A stretch of DNA of 64,000 bases from Belnapia moabensis DSM 16746 (lineage in GTDB: Bacteria > Pseudomonadota > Alphaproteobacteria > Acetobacterales > Acetobacteraceae): positions 62,001-126,000 of the forward strand of contig NZ_JQKB01000006.1 of the NCBI RefSeq assembly GCF_000745835.1, in the 5' to 3' direction. Within the stretch, counting starts at the first letter, position 1. Each line of letters begins with the position of its first letter. Below, in pieces: positions 16,237 to 24,714 of this stretch. The position numbers were made by a program, and so were the translations under genes. The notes beneath the pieces are model-generated. The model was not told where the DNA came from and did no database searches. It saw only the letters and a list, made by a program, of their open reading frames with translations.

Positions 16237-17313
16237 ATGCAGCGGGTGGCGGTGGTGCTGTTCAATCTCGGGGGGCCGGATGCGCCGGACAGCGTGCGCC
16301 CGTTCCTCGAGAACCTGTTCACCGACCCGGCCATCCTGCGGGTGCCCGGCTTCATCCGCCCATGGCTTGGCCGCTTCATCGCCAAGCGGCGCACCCCCGC
16401 GGCTTCGGAGAACTACGCCATCCTCGGCGGCCGCTCGCCCTTGCTGGAGCTGACCGAGGCCCAGGCCCGCGATCTTGAGGCGGAGCTGAACGCCGCCGGC
16501 GGCGCCGAGTACCGCTGCTTCATCGCCATGCGCTACTGGCACCCGATGAGCGACGCCGCAGCGCGGGCCGTCCGCGACTGGGGCCCGGACCGGGTGCTGC
16601 TGCTCCCCCTCTACCCCCAGTATTCGACGACGACGACCGGCAGCAGCGTCACCGCCTGGGACGAGGCCGCCGCCCACGCCGGCCTCGCCGTGCCGACCAA
16701 GACGCTGTGCTGCTACCACTCCGACCCGGCCTTCGCCGCGGCGACGGCCGCCGCCGTGCGCACCGCCTACGACTCCGCCCGCGCTGCCCTGGCGCCGGAG
16801 GTGCCGCTGCGCATCCTCTTCTCTGCCCATGGCCTGCCGGAGAGCATCGTCAAGCGCGGCGACCCCTATCAGTGGCAGGTGGAGCAGAGCGTCGCCGCCG
16901 TGGTCGAGCGCCTGGGGATCGAGGGGCTGGACCACTCGATCTGCTACCAGTCCCGCGTCACGCCGCAGAAATGGATCGGCCCGAGCACCGAGCTGGAGCT
17001 GGAGCGTGCCGCCCATGACAAGGTGGCGGTGCTGGTCTGCCCCATCGCCTTTGTCTCCGAGCATTCCGAGACGCTGGTGGAACTCGACGTCGAATACCGG
17101 GAGGAGGCGGAGCGCCTCGGCGTTCCCGGCTATTTCCGCGTCCCCGCCCAGAACAGCGACCCGGGCTTCATCGCCGCGTTGCGCGACCTGGTCCGCCGCG
17201 CCGAGGCCGATGAGCGGCCGCTCTGCAGCTTCGCCGGCGCCCGACAATGCCCGAAGCCCTTCGGCGACTGCCCCCATGCCCGGGCCCGCGCCCGGACCAG
17301 GGAACTCGCCTGA
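16237..17313 (+). CDS. hemH: Ferrochelatase
   Basis: A 358-aa enzyme that inserts ferrous iron into protoporphyrin IX. Key segments are LFNLGGPDAPDSVRPFL, YWHPMSD, LPLYPQYSTTTTGSS, the active-site His in LFSAHGLPESIVKRGDPY and the Glu-rich FVSEHSETLVELDVEY. The C-terminus carries C330, C338 and C345, reminiscent of the Cys ligands of [2Fe-2S] ferrochelatases such as that of Caulobacter; whether a cluster forms is not shown. ATG at 16237 has GGGGAG before it. The HAD gene starts on its stop codon. Confidence 0.96.
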   Translation: MQRVAVVLFNLGGPDAPDSVRPFLENLFTDPAILRVPGFIRPWLGRFIAKRRTPAASENYAILGGRSPLLELTEAQARDLEAELNAAGGAEYRCFIAMRYWHPMSDAAARAVRDWGPDRVLLLPLYPQYSTTTTGSSVTAWDEAAAHAGLAVPTKTLCCYHSDPAFAAATAAAVRTAYDSARAALAPEVPLRILFSAHGLPESIVKRGDPYQWQVEQSVAAVVERLGIEGLDHSICYQSRVTPQKWIGPSTELELERAAHDKVAVLVCPIAFVSEHSETLVELDVEYREEAERLGVPGYFRVPAQNSDPGFIAALRDLVRRAEADERPLCSFAGARQCPKPFGDCPHARARARTRELA

Positions 17314-17963
17314 TGCGCCCCGCCGCCGTCCTGTTCGACTGCGACGGCGTGCTGGCCGATAGCGAGGGGCTGGTGAACCGCCTGGTGGCCGAGGCGATCA
17401 CCGCTCAGGGCTGGTCCCTCTCCGCCGAGCAGGCGCGCGAGACCTTCCTCGGCATGGCCCTGCCGGCGATGCTGCCCGTCATCGAGGCCCGCTGCGGCCG
17501 CCTACCGCCCGACTGGGGCGGGGCGCTCACCCGCCGCATCCTCACCGCCGTGACCGAGGAGGTGGAAGCCATCCCCGGCGCGCCCGCCGCCGTCGCCGCC
17601 GCCTCGGCCGCCGGGCTGCCGCTCGCCGTCGCCTCCAACTCCACCCGCGGCGAGCTGCGGGCGAAGCTGGCCCGGCTCGGCCTCGCCCGCTATTTCGGCG
17701 AACGCGTCTTCACCTTCGAGGACGTGCCCCGGCCCAAGCCCGCCCCCGACATCTACCGCGCCGCCGCCGCCGCCTGCGGGGCCGCCCCGGAGGATTGCGT
17801 GGTGGTCGAGGACAGCCTGCTCGGCGCCCGGGCCGGGATCGCGGCGGGCTGCCGCGTGTTGGGCTTCACGCGGGACACGGAGGCGGCCGTGCTGGCCGCG
17901 GTCGGCGCCCGGCCCTTCGCCGACATGGCGGAGCTGCCGGCCCTGCTGGGAATCGAGGAGTAA
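17313..17963 (+). CDS. HAD-family hydrolase (beta-phosphoglucomutase/phosphatase type)
   Basis: A 216-aa HAD superfamily enzyme with a helical cap inserted after motif I. Motifs are FDCDGVLADSE (nucleophile Asp and second Asp), ASNSTR, the Lys in RPKPAPDIY and VVEDSLLGARAG. Substrate is not predictable by eye; relatives dephosphorylate small sugar phosphates or isomerise glucose phosphate. It starts within the hemH stop and is followed closely by the MORN gene. Confidence 0.88.
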   Translation: MRPAAVLFDCDGVLADSEGLVNRLVAEAITAQGWSLSAEQARETFLGMALPAMLPVIEARCGRLPPDWGGALTRRILTAVTEEVEAIPGAPAAVAAASAAGLPLAVASNSTRGELRAKLARLGLARYFGERVFTFEDVPRPKPAPDIYRAAAAACGAAPEDCVVVEDSLLGARAGIAAGCRVLGFTRDTEAAVLAAVGARPFADMAELPALLGIEE

Positions 17964-17966
17964 CCC

Positions 17967-18548
17967 ATGATCGGACGCGGAATTGTGGCCGCCGCGGCGG
18001 CGCTGCTGCTGATGGCCGCCGGCGACCCGCCCGAGGCGGAGCGGATGGTCCCCGGCGGCCGCGCCGGCTGGGTGACGGACCCGCAGAGCCGCTGCTGGCT
18101 CTGGGCTGGCGGCATCGAGCCGGGCGCGACCGACATCGTCGCCGACTGGAACGGCGCCTGCCCCGAAGGCCCCGCCGAGGGCCCCGGCCGCGCCATCGTC
18201 ACCTGGCAGAGCCGCGGCGAGACCCGCCGCATGGACTACCAGGGCGACATCGTGCGCGGGAAGAATGACGGCCGTGGCAAGCTCACCATCACCGAGGGCG
18301 GCCGGGTGGTGAGCGAGGAGGAGGGCGTCTTCCACGACGACCGGCTGGTGGAGGGCCGCCTCGCCCTGCCCCGCCTCGGCATCGAATTCGAGGGCAGGCT
18401 CCGCGCCGGCCACCCGCAGGGTCCCGGGCGGCTCAGCGTGCAGGGCCGCGTCTTCCAGGGCGACTGGGTGAATGGCTGCCTGCAACAGGGCGACAACTGG
18501 GTCGCCTTCACCCGCCCGGTCGAGAGCTGCGCGGGCCAGGATACCTGA
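17967..18548 (+). CDS. Secreted MORN-repeat protein
   Basis: A 193-aa protein with an N-terminal signal-like segment (AAAAALLLMAAG). From about residue 85 it has several MORN-like repeats (YQGDIVRGKNDGRGKLTI, FEGRLRAGHPQGPGRLSV, FQGDWVNGCL). Four Cys in the mature part could form disulfides, agreeing with a periplasmic location. Function is unknown; MORN repeats usually mediate membrane or protein contacts. It sits between the HAD gene and hemJ with only a few bases on each side. Confidence 0.7.
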   Translation: MIGRGIVAAAAALLLMAAGDPPEAERMVPGGRAGWVTDPQSRCWLWAGGIEPGATDIVADWNGACPEGPAEGPGRAIVTWQSRGETRRMDYQGDIVRGKNDGRGKLTITEGGRVVSEEEGVFHDDRLVEGRLALPRLGIEFEGRLRAGHPQGPGRLSVQGRVFQGDWVNGCLQQGDNWVAFTRPVESCAGQDT

Positions 18549-18552
18549 CGCC

Positions 18553-19005
18553 GTGACCATCGACTTCCTGGCGCCGCTCTACCCCTGGACCAAGGCCTTC
18601 CACCTGATCGCCGTCATCGCCTGGATGGCGGCGCTGCTCTACCTGCCGCGCCTTTATGTCTACCACAGCCAGGTGCCCGTCGGCGGGCCGCAGAGCGCGC
18701 TGTTCCAGACCATGGAGCGGCGGCTGATGCGCGGCATCATGAACCCGGCGATGATCGCCGTCTGGCTGCTTGGCCTGACCCTGGTGCTGACGCCCGGCGT
18801 CATCGACTGGCGGGCCGGCTGGTGGCACACCAAGCTGCTCTCGGTGCTGCTGATGAGCGGCTTCCACGGCCACCTCTCCGCCGCCCGCCGCCGCTTCGCC
18901 GCCGATGAGCGGCCGAAGAGCGAGCGCTACTGGCGCATGGTGAACGAGGTGCCGGCGGTGCTGATGGCGATCATCGTCATCATGGTGATCGTGAAGCCCT
19001 TCTGA
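18553..19005 (+). CDS. hemJ: Protoporphyrinogen IX oxidase HemJ
   Basis: A 150-aa membrane protein with four hydrophobic helices. The first helix region KAFHLIAVIAWMAALLYLPRLYVYH has the conserved His and the WMA..YLPR..VYH pattern of HemJ, and TKLLSVLLMSGFHG carries another conserved His and Lys. It oxidises protoporphyrinogen IX to protoporphyrin IX, substrate of HemH, so hemE, hemH and hemJ supply consecutive late heme steps from one locus. It begins with GTG. Confidence 0.93.
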   Translation: MTIDFLAPLYPWTKAFHLIAVIAWMAALLYLPRLYVYHSQVPVGGPQSALFQTMERRLMRGIMNPAMIAVWLLGLTLVLTPGVIDWRAGWWHTKLLSVLLMSGFHGHLSAARRRFAADERPKSERYWRMVNEVPAVLMAIIVIMVIVKPF

Positions 19006-19159
19006 TCCGCGGCCTCGGCTCTGCCGGCCCGTTGCCCCCGGCCATCGCTTTCGGCGCGTCCCGCCCGTGTCGCGGCGAACCGCCGGAGCTCGGGCGCATT
19101 GAGCCATGGCCGCGGCGGACCGCGCGGCCGCCCGACGGGCGCGACGACGAGGGCACCGC

Positions 19160-20626
19160 ATGACATCTCCCCGCTTCGCCAGGGCCGCCAATGCGGCGAT
19201 CGGCCGGATCGAGGCCACCGCCTCGCTCGACACCCCGAGCCACGCGATCGAGACCGCGATGGCCCGCCCGGCGCAGATCGCCGGCCGCCCCGCGGGCAGG
19301 ATCGGCGATGCCCTGCACGGCACCCGCTACGGCCACCCCGTCCACCCGATGCTGGTTACCATCCCGATCGGGACCTGGACGCTCGCTTTCGGCCTCGACC
19401 TCCTGGCGGCGCTCGGCGCCCGGTCGAATGGCGCCGCGCGGGCCGCGGACATCGCGCTGAAGGCCGGCGCCGCGGGCGCCGTGGCCGCGGCGGCGACGGG
19501 CCTCGCGGACTGGCAGCACACCAATGGCCGCGACCGCCGGGTCGGCCTGGTCCACGCCCTCGTCAACAGCACCGCGCTCGGCCTCACCCTTGCCTCGATC
19601 GGCCTCCGCAGCCGCGGGCGGCGGCGGGAGGGAAGGCTGGCCAGCGCCGCCGGCTGGGCCTGCATGGTCGTCGGCGGCTATCTCGGCGGGCACATGGTCT
19701 ATCGCCGCCGCATCGGCGTCGACCATGCGGACCGCAGCCCGGAGCCCCGCGACTTCGCGCCCGTGCTGCCGCTTGCCGAACTGGAGGAGAACCGGCCCCG
19801 CCGGGTCGAGCTCCGCGACGAGAACGCCCGACAGGACATCGGCATCGTCCTCGTCCGCCGCGGCGGGCGCGTGCATGCGATGGGGGCGCGCTGCTCCCAT
19901 CTCGGCGGCCCGCTGGACCAGGGCTGGGTGCTCGGCAACGCGCTCGTCTGCCCCTGGCACGGCTCGAGATACGACCTGGAGACCGGCTGGCCGGAGAGCG
20001 GCCCCTCCACCTGCCCGCAGCCGCGCTACGAGACCCGCCTGCGGGACGGCATCGTCGAGATCAGGCGGGAACAGGAGCCGGGCGACGAGATCGTCACCGC
20101 CGCCGACCTGCCGCCCGTGCCGCGTGACGCCGCGCCGGGCGGGGGCCGGAAGGCCGACGAGGTGCTGACCGAGCACCACCAGCTGATCCGCCGGCTGTTC
20201 GAGACCATCGAGGCAACCCCGCGCCACCAGCCGGAGCGCCGCGACCTGATGCGGACCCTCGCCTCCGAGCTCGAGATCCACGAGCATGTCGAGGACCACC
20301 TCTTCTACCCGGCGGTCCGGCCGGTCAGCGAGGATGTCGCCATCGCCCATTCCGAGCACCGCCAGCTGGCCGACCTGCTCGCCATGACCCTGAAGCTCGA
20401 CACCGCCAGCCCCGAATTCGAGGAGCACCTGCGGGCCCTGCATGCCGCGGTGGACCATCATGCGGGATCGGAGGAGCGGTCCATGTTCCGCGAGGCCCAG
20501 CGCCTTGGCGAGCCCCGCCTGCGCGAGCTGGGCCAGGCGCTGGAGGCGATGATCGAGCAGCAGCGGACCAGCCGTTTCCAGCGGGCCTTCCGCGACCTCA
20601 AGATCCGGCTGCTGGAGGGGGTCTAG
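19160..20626 (+). CDS. DUF2231-Rieske-hemerythrin fusion protein
   Basis: A 488-aa fusion. Residues ~38-190 form a DUF2231-like membrane domain (four hydrophobic segments; starts HGTRYGHPVHPMLVTIPIGTW). Residues ~205-310 are a Rieske domain with ligands in ARCSHLGG and VCPWHGS. Residues ~335-470 look like a hemerythrin/HHE di-iron domain (LTEHHQLIRRLFE, HEHVEDHLFYP, SEHRQLADLL, DHHAGSEERSMF). It could be a membrane-bound electron-transfer protein sensing or handling oxygen or NO. It interrupts the usual hemJ-rho neighbourhood. An ATG 18 codons upstream is an alternative start. Function is inference from domains. Confidence 0.85.
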   Translation: MTSPRFARAANAAIGRIEATASLDTPSHAIETAMARPAQIAGRPAGRIGDALHGTRYGHPVHPMLVTIPIGTWTLAFGLDLLAALGARSNGAARAADIALKAGAAGAVAAAATGLADWQHTNGRDRRVGLVHALVNSTALGLTLASIGLRSRGRRREGRLASAAGWACMVVGGYLGGHMVYRRRIGVDHADRSPEPRDFAPVLPLAELEENRPRRVELRDENARQDIGIVLVRRGGRVHAMGARCSHLGGPLDQGWVLGNALVCPWHGSRYDLETGWPESGPSTCPQPRYETRLRDGIVEIRREQEPGDEIVTAADLPPVPRDAAPGGGRKADEVLTEHHQLIRRLFETIEATPRHQPERRDLMRTLASELEIHEHVEDHLFYPAVRPVSEDVAIAHSEHRQLADLLAMTLKLDTASPEFEEHLRALHAAVDHHAGSEERSMFREAQRLGEPRLRELGQALEAMIEQQRTSRFQRAFRDLKIRLLEGV

Positions 20627-21201
20627 GCGGCGAAGCTCGCCCACTCCCTGCGGATCTCCTCCATCCGCGCCGACAGCTCCTCCGCGCGGCCGATCTCCTC
20701 CATGAAGCCCATCGGCCGGAAATCCGCCATGCGCATCGGGTAGAGGATGCCGTCCAGGTGGTCGTACTCGTGCTGGACGACGCCGGCATGGAAGCCCGTC
20801 ACCTCGGCCGCGACGGGCTGGCCGTCGCAATCGACGCCGGAGTAGCGGATGCGCATGAAGCGCGGCACCGCGGCGCGCAGGCCGGGGATGGAGAGGCACC
20901 CCTCCCACCGCATCTGCCGCTCATCGCCTACCGGCTCGATCACCGGGTTGATGACGACGGTATTGCCCACCACCGCATCCCCCGCCGCCCCGGTCGAGCG
21001 CTGCGGCTGCACCCGGAAGACGAAGAGCCGCAGCGGCACATGCACCTGCGGCGCCGCGAGCCCCGCCCCCGGCGCATCCTCCATGGTGTCGAACATGTCC
21101 CGCACCAGGCGGCGGATCTCGAGCGCGCCGGGGTCGGCGACGGGCCGGCAGCGTTCGAGCAGGACAGGGTGGCCCATGCGGGCGATCTTCAGGACGGCCA
21201 T
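20623..21201 (-). CDS. def: Peptide deformylase
   Basis: A 192-aa metalloenzyme that removes formyl groups from nascent proteins. All three signatures are present: [17 protein letters not shown] (metal Cys) and QHEYDHLDG (two metal His and catalytic Glu). It is convergent with the Rieske fusion gene, the two stops overlapping, and is divergent from rho. A second def with fmt probably exists elsewhere, as in many alphaproteobacteria, but is not seen here. Confidence 0.95.
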   Translation of the reverse strand: MAVLKIARMGHPVLLERCRPVADPGALEIRRLVRDMFDTMEDAPGAGLAAPQVHVPLRLFVFRVQPQRSTGAAGDAVVGNTVVINPVIEPVGDERQMRWEGCLSIPGLRAAVPRFMRIRYSGVDCDGQPVAAEVTGFHAGVVQHEYDHLDGILYPMRMADFRPMGFMEEIGRAEELSARMEEIRREWASFAA

Positions 21202-21517
21202 GGGTGGAGCCTATCAGCCTGCGCGCGGCCGGCGAGACTTGACCTCGGCCGGCAAATACCCCATCTCAACCGTTGACGGCCAGCGATCCGGTCCTATACG
21301 GTTCGGTCCGCTTCCTCGGGGCATATGGCGCGCCCGCGCCCGGTGCCTCTCTCCCTCCTTCCTTCCTCGGGACATCGCCGGCCCTTGGCCCCGGCCCCTC
21401 TATCCAGGGTCCGTGTTCATGGCACAGGCGGAAGGGCCGGACTTATGGCGCGCCATGCGCCGCGATGCCGGCCTCATTGGGACCGTCCTGTCCCCTCGCA
21501 TCCGGACGCACCGCGCC
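21202..21517 (+). other. rho 5' leader region
   Basis: A 316-base stretch between divergent def and rho holding one good promoter and, downstream of it, a pyrimidine-rich run (about 21344-21368, mostly C and T) that resembles a rut-type Rho-loading segment. An in-frame ATG at 21419 would add 33 residues to Rho, but that sequence does not look like Rho. No RNA gene recognised. Confidence 0.6.
21273..21300 (+). promoter_or_regulatory. Candidate sigma-70 promoter of rho
   Basis: TTGACG (21273-21278) and TATACG (21295-21300) with a 16-base spacer. It would give a leader of about 210 bases before rho, long enough for attenuation control as known for E. coli rho. Confidence 0.6.
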
Positions 21518-22792
21518 ATGCATCTTTCCGAACTCAAGGCCAAGAGCCCCGCCGAACTCCTTTCCTTCGCCGAGGAGCTTCAGGTCGAGAACGCCTCGTC
21601 CCTGCGCAAGCAGGACATGATGTTCGCCATCCTCAAGCAGCTCGCCGAGAACGACCAGGCGATCTTCGGCGAAGGCACGCTCGAGATCCTGCCGGACGGC
21701 TTCGGCTTCCTCCGCAGCCCGCAGGCGAACTTCCTCCCCGGCCCGGACGACATCTACATCTCGCCCGCCCAGGTGCGCCGCTTCGGCCTGCGCACGGGCG
21801 ATACGGTGGAGGGCCAGATCCGCGCCCCGAAGGACGGCGAGCGCTACTTCGCCCTCCTCAAGGTCAACGCCATCAATTTCGAGCCGCCGGAAGCGCTGCG
21901 TCACCGGATCAATTTCGACAACCTGACGCCGCTCTACCCCAACCGCCGCCTCAAGATGGAGAACCCGGATGCGGAGGCGGTCGCCAAGGGTCCGTCCAAG
22001 GACTACACCCACCGCGTCATCGACCTGATCGCGCCGATCGGCATGGGCCAGCGCGCCCTGGTCGTCGCCCCGCCGCGCACCGGTAAGACGGTGATGCTGC
22101 AGAACATTGCCAAGTCGATCACCGCCAACCACCCCGAGGTCTTCCTCATGGTGCTGCTCATCGACGAGCGGCCGGAGGAAGTCACCGACATGGCCCGCAC
22201 CGTCCGCGGCGAGGTCGTGGCCTCCACCTTCGACGAGCCGGCGACGCGCCACGTCCAGGTGACGGAGATGGTGCTCGAGAAGGCGAAGCGCCTGGTCGAG
22301 CACAAGCGCGACGTGGTGATCCTGCTGGATTCCATCACGCGCCTCGGCCGCGCCTACAACAGCGTCGTCCCCTCCTCCGGCAAGGTGCTGACCGGCGGCG
22401 TGGACGCCAACGCCCTGCAGCGGCCCAAGCGCTTCTTCGGCGCCGCCCGCAACATCGAGGAAGGCGGGTCGCTCACCATCATCGCCACGGCGCTGATCGA
22501 CACCGGCAGCCGCATGGACGAGGTGATCTTCGAGGAGTTCAAGGGCACCGGCAACTCGGAGCTCGTGCTCGACCGCAAGCTCTCCGACAAGCGCACCTTC
22601 CCGGCGATCGACATCACCAAGTCCGGCACCCGCAAGGAGGAGCTGCTGGTGGATCGCGCCACGCTCGCCAAGATGTGGGTCCTGCGCCGCATCCTGAACC
22701 CGATGGGCACCCAGGACTCGATGGAGTTCCTGCTGGACAAGCTGAAGTACAGCAAGACCAACCAGGACTTCTTCGACGCGATGAACACCTGA
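21518..22792 (+). CDS. rho: Transcription termination factor Rho
   Basis: A 424-aa hexameric RNA helicase. The N-terminal [20 protein letters not shown], the RNA-binding domain ([35 protein letters not shown]), Walker A PPRTGKT, Walker [17 protein letters not shown] and the Q/R-loops ([12 protein letters not shown]) are all intact. The start at 21518 gives the standard N-terminus. It is followed four bases after the stop by a strong GC hairpin. Rho next to hem genes and near the origin is usual in alphaproteobacteria. Confidence 0.98.
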   Translation: MHLSELKAKSPAELLSFAEELQVENASSLRKQDMMFAILKQLAENDQAIFGEGTLEILPDGFGFLRSPQANFLPGPDDIYISPAQVRRFGLRTGDTVEGQIRAPKDGERYFALLKVNAINFEPPEALRHRINFDNLTPLYPNRRLKMENPDAEAVAKGPSKDYTHRVIDLIAPIGMGQRALVVAPPRTGKTVMLQNIAKSITANHPEVFLMVLLIDERPEEVTDMARTVRGEVVASTFDEPATRHVQVTEMVLEKAKRLVEHKRDVVILLDSITRLGRAYNSVVPSSGKVLTGGVDANALQRPKRFFGAARNIEEGGSLTIIATALIDTGSRMDEVIFEEFKGTGNSELVLDRKLSDKRTFPAIDITKSGTRKEELLVDRATLAKMWVLRRILNPMGTQDSMEFLLDKLKYSKTNQDFFDAMNT

Positions 22793-22796
22793 CGCA

Positions 22797-22818
22797 AAGG
22801 GGGGCGAAAGCCCCCCTT
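22797..22818 (+). terminator. Intrinsic terminator after rho
   Basis: Arms AAGGGGGGC and GCCCCCCTT around a GAAA tetraloop, ending in TTCT. An intrinsic, Rho-independent stop is sensible for rho itself. Confidence 0.85.
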
Positions 22819-22845
22819 CTGCTATCCGCCACCCGGGGAGACAGA

Positions 22846-23415
22846 ATGACCCGCGAGGTCGAACCGTTGGCCACCATCCTTCGCGCCGCCAGCTTCGCCG
22901 CCCGCGTCCATGCGACCCATCGCCGCAAGGGCGCCGCCGCCGAGCCCTATGTGAACCATGTGCTGGAGGTGGCCGCCATCCTCGCCGCTGCCGGCGCCCC
23001 ACCCGCCGCCATCATCGCCGGGCTGCTGCACGACACCGTCGAGGACAGCGACGCCGACCCGGTGCCCACCACCCTCGGCATGCTCGAAGCGGCCTTCGGC
23101 CCTGAGGTCGCCGCCATCGTCGCCGAGGTCTCGGACGACAAGTCGCTGCCCAAGGAAGTCCGCAAGGGCCTGCAGATCCGCCACGCCGCCCACGCCTCGG
23201 ATGCTGCGAAGCAGGTGAAGCTGGCCGACAAGATCGCCAATCTCCGCACCATGCAGAGCAGCCCGCCCACCGGCTGGGACCATGGCCGCCGCCTCGAATA
23301 TGTCGGCTGGGCCGGCCGCGTCGCCGCCGGCGCCAAGGGCGTCAACCCCGCGCTCGATGCGCTGTCCGACGAGACATATCGCCACGCGGTCGCCCGCCTG
23401 GCGGAAGAAGCCTGA
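22846..23415 (+). CDS. HD-domain phosphohydrolase (MESH1/SpoT-hydrolase-like)
   Basis: A 189-aa single-domain protein. HATHRRKGAAAEPYVNHVLEVA, the HD motif in GLLHDTVEDSDA and VKLADKIANLRTM match the hydrolase half of RelA/SpoT proteins and the stand-alone MESH1 group. It may hydrolyse (p)ppGpp or another nucleotide; no synthetase domain is present. It lies 53 bases after rho beyond the terminator and probably has its own promoter. Confidence 0.85.
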   Translation: MTREVEPLATILRAASFAARVHATHRRKGAAAEPYVNHVLEVAAILAAAGAPPAAIIAGLLHDTVEDSDADPVPTTLGMLEAAFGPEVAAIVAEVSDDKSLPKEVRKGLQIRHAAHASDAAKQVKLADKIANLRTMQSSPPTGWDHGRRLEYVGWAGRVAAGAKGVNPALDALSDETYRHAVARLAEEA

Positions 23416-23727
23416 GAAAGGAAGGAAATCCGGGACGCCGGCCGGCTTGGGGGGTCTGATCCCAGGCCGCATGGAGGGGGGGGAGCGGCCCGGAACTGCT
23501 CAACCGGCGTCCCGTAGCCAGAACATGGCACGTCTCGGCCGTAATTGTGAGTCATCAGTTAATGACAGTGGCGATAGCAGCATTGTCGTGATGGCATGGT
23601 GCAGACGACGAACCGACGATCCTCCCCCAATGAGGTTGTGACCCGCCGCGCAATTCCTGCCGGCCGGCCCCTGGCGCCGCGATGCGCGAGGCGCCATGGT
23701 GCGCGCCCTTCGCCCCGGGAGATCCGA
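23416..23727. other. Intergenic region before tctC-type gene
   Basis: A 312-base gap. It contains a 10-base inverted repeat, GGGACGCCGG (23432-23441) and CCGGCGTCCC (23504-23513), 62 bases apart, which could close a long stem-loop after the HD gene. A purine-rich GGGAGA before the ATG at 23728 is the likely ribosome site. No gene seen. Confidence 0.5.
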
Positions 23728-24714
23728 ATGTCCCACCAGGCCCCCCTGGCCCTGCCCCGCCGCGCGCTGCTCGGCAGCCTCCTCGCCGCTCCGATGCTGG
23801 CTCCCACCCTGGCCCGGGCCCAGCCCGCCTTCCCCACCCGCCCGGTCTCGCTGATCGTCCCCTTCCCCCCCGGCGGCACCACCGACGTGGTGATGCGCGC
23901 CCTGGCCGAAGGCGCCTCCCGCCGCCTGCCGCAGCAGATCATCATCGACAACAAGCCCGGCGCAGCGAACACCCTGGGCGCCGCGGCCGTCGCCCGCGCC
24001 CGGCCGGACGGCTACCTGCTCACCCAGCTCCCCGCCTCCGCCATCCGCGTCCAGCTTCTGCAAAAGCTGCCCTACGACACGCTGCGCGACTTCACCCCGA
24101 TCGTCAGCGTGACCGGCTACACCTTCATGGTGATCGCCAAGGCCGGCCGCTTCCCCAATGGCTGGGCGGACTTCGTCGCCGAAGCCCGCCGCCGCCCCGG
24201 CCAGCTCGCCTTCGGCTCCACCGGCGCCAACGGCACGCCGCATGTCACCATCGCCGAACTGGCGGCGAAGGAAGGCATCGAGCTGATCCACGCCCCCTTC
24301 CGCGGCGATGCCGACGGCTCCCAGGCGCTGCTCGGCGGGCATATCGATATCATGGCCGGCGGCTCCGGCCTCGGGGCGCTGGCCGATGGCAACCAGGCGA
24401 CCATCCTCAACGTCTGGAATGCGGAGCGCCTGCCCCGCTGGCCCAGCGCGCCGACGCTGCGGGAGCTCGGCTACGACATGGTGGTGACGACGCCCTTCGG
24501 CATCGTCGCCCCCGCCGGGCTCGACCCGGCGGTGACGCGCACCCTGCACGATGCCTTCGCCGCCGCGCAGAAGGCCGAGGAGTTCCGCACCCTCCTCGCC
24601 CGCTACGACATGCCCGACGAATACCGCGACAGCGCCGGCTACGCCGCCGACATCCGCACGACCGTCGCGCGGGAGGAAGCGCTGATCCGCCGCCTCAACC
24701 TCACCGCCGGCTGA
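23728..24714 (+). CDS. Tripartite tricarboxylate transporter family binding protein (TctC/BugT type)
   Basis: A 328-aa periplasmic solute-binding protein. A twin-arginine-like leader (PRRALLGSLLAAPMLAPTLARAQ) is followed by the family start FPTRPVSLIVPFPPGGTTDVVMR, then NKPGAANTLGAAAVARARPDGYL, FGSTGANGTPHV and PFRGDADGSQALLGGHID. No TctA/TctB membrane subunits are adjacent, which is usual for the large orphan Bug families of this lineage. Ligand unknown (often a carboxylate). The GNAT gene starts on its stop. Confidence 0.92.
   Translation: MSHQAPLALPRRALLGSLLAAPMLAPTLARAQPAFPTRPVSLIVPFPPGGTTDVVMRALAEGASRRLPQQIIIDNKPGAANTLGAAAVARARPDGYLLTQLPASAIRVQLLQKLPYDTLRDFTPIVSVTGYTFMVIAKAGRFPNGWADFVAEARRRPGQLAFGSTGANGTPHVTIAELAAKEGIELIHAPFRGDADGSQALLGGHIDIMAGGSGLGALADGNQATILNVWNAERLPRWPSAPTLRELGYDMVVTTPFGIVAPAGLDPAVTRTLHDAFAAAQKAEEFRTLLARYDMPDEYRDSAGYAADIRTTVAREEALIRRLNLTAG

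Noticed and set aside
21419-21517. Upstream in-frame ATG giving a 33-residue longer Rho
   Set aside because: The added residues do not resemble Rho N-termini, and MHLSELK at 21518 is the standard start.
23432-23513. Inverted repeat GGGACGCCGG ... CCGGCGTCCC as a terminator or riboswitch
   Set aside because: Arms are 62 bases apart with no T-tract or known aptamer features; noted only within the intergenic entry.
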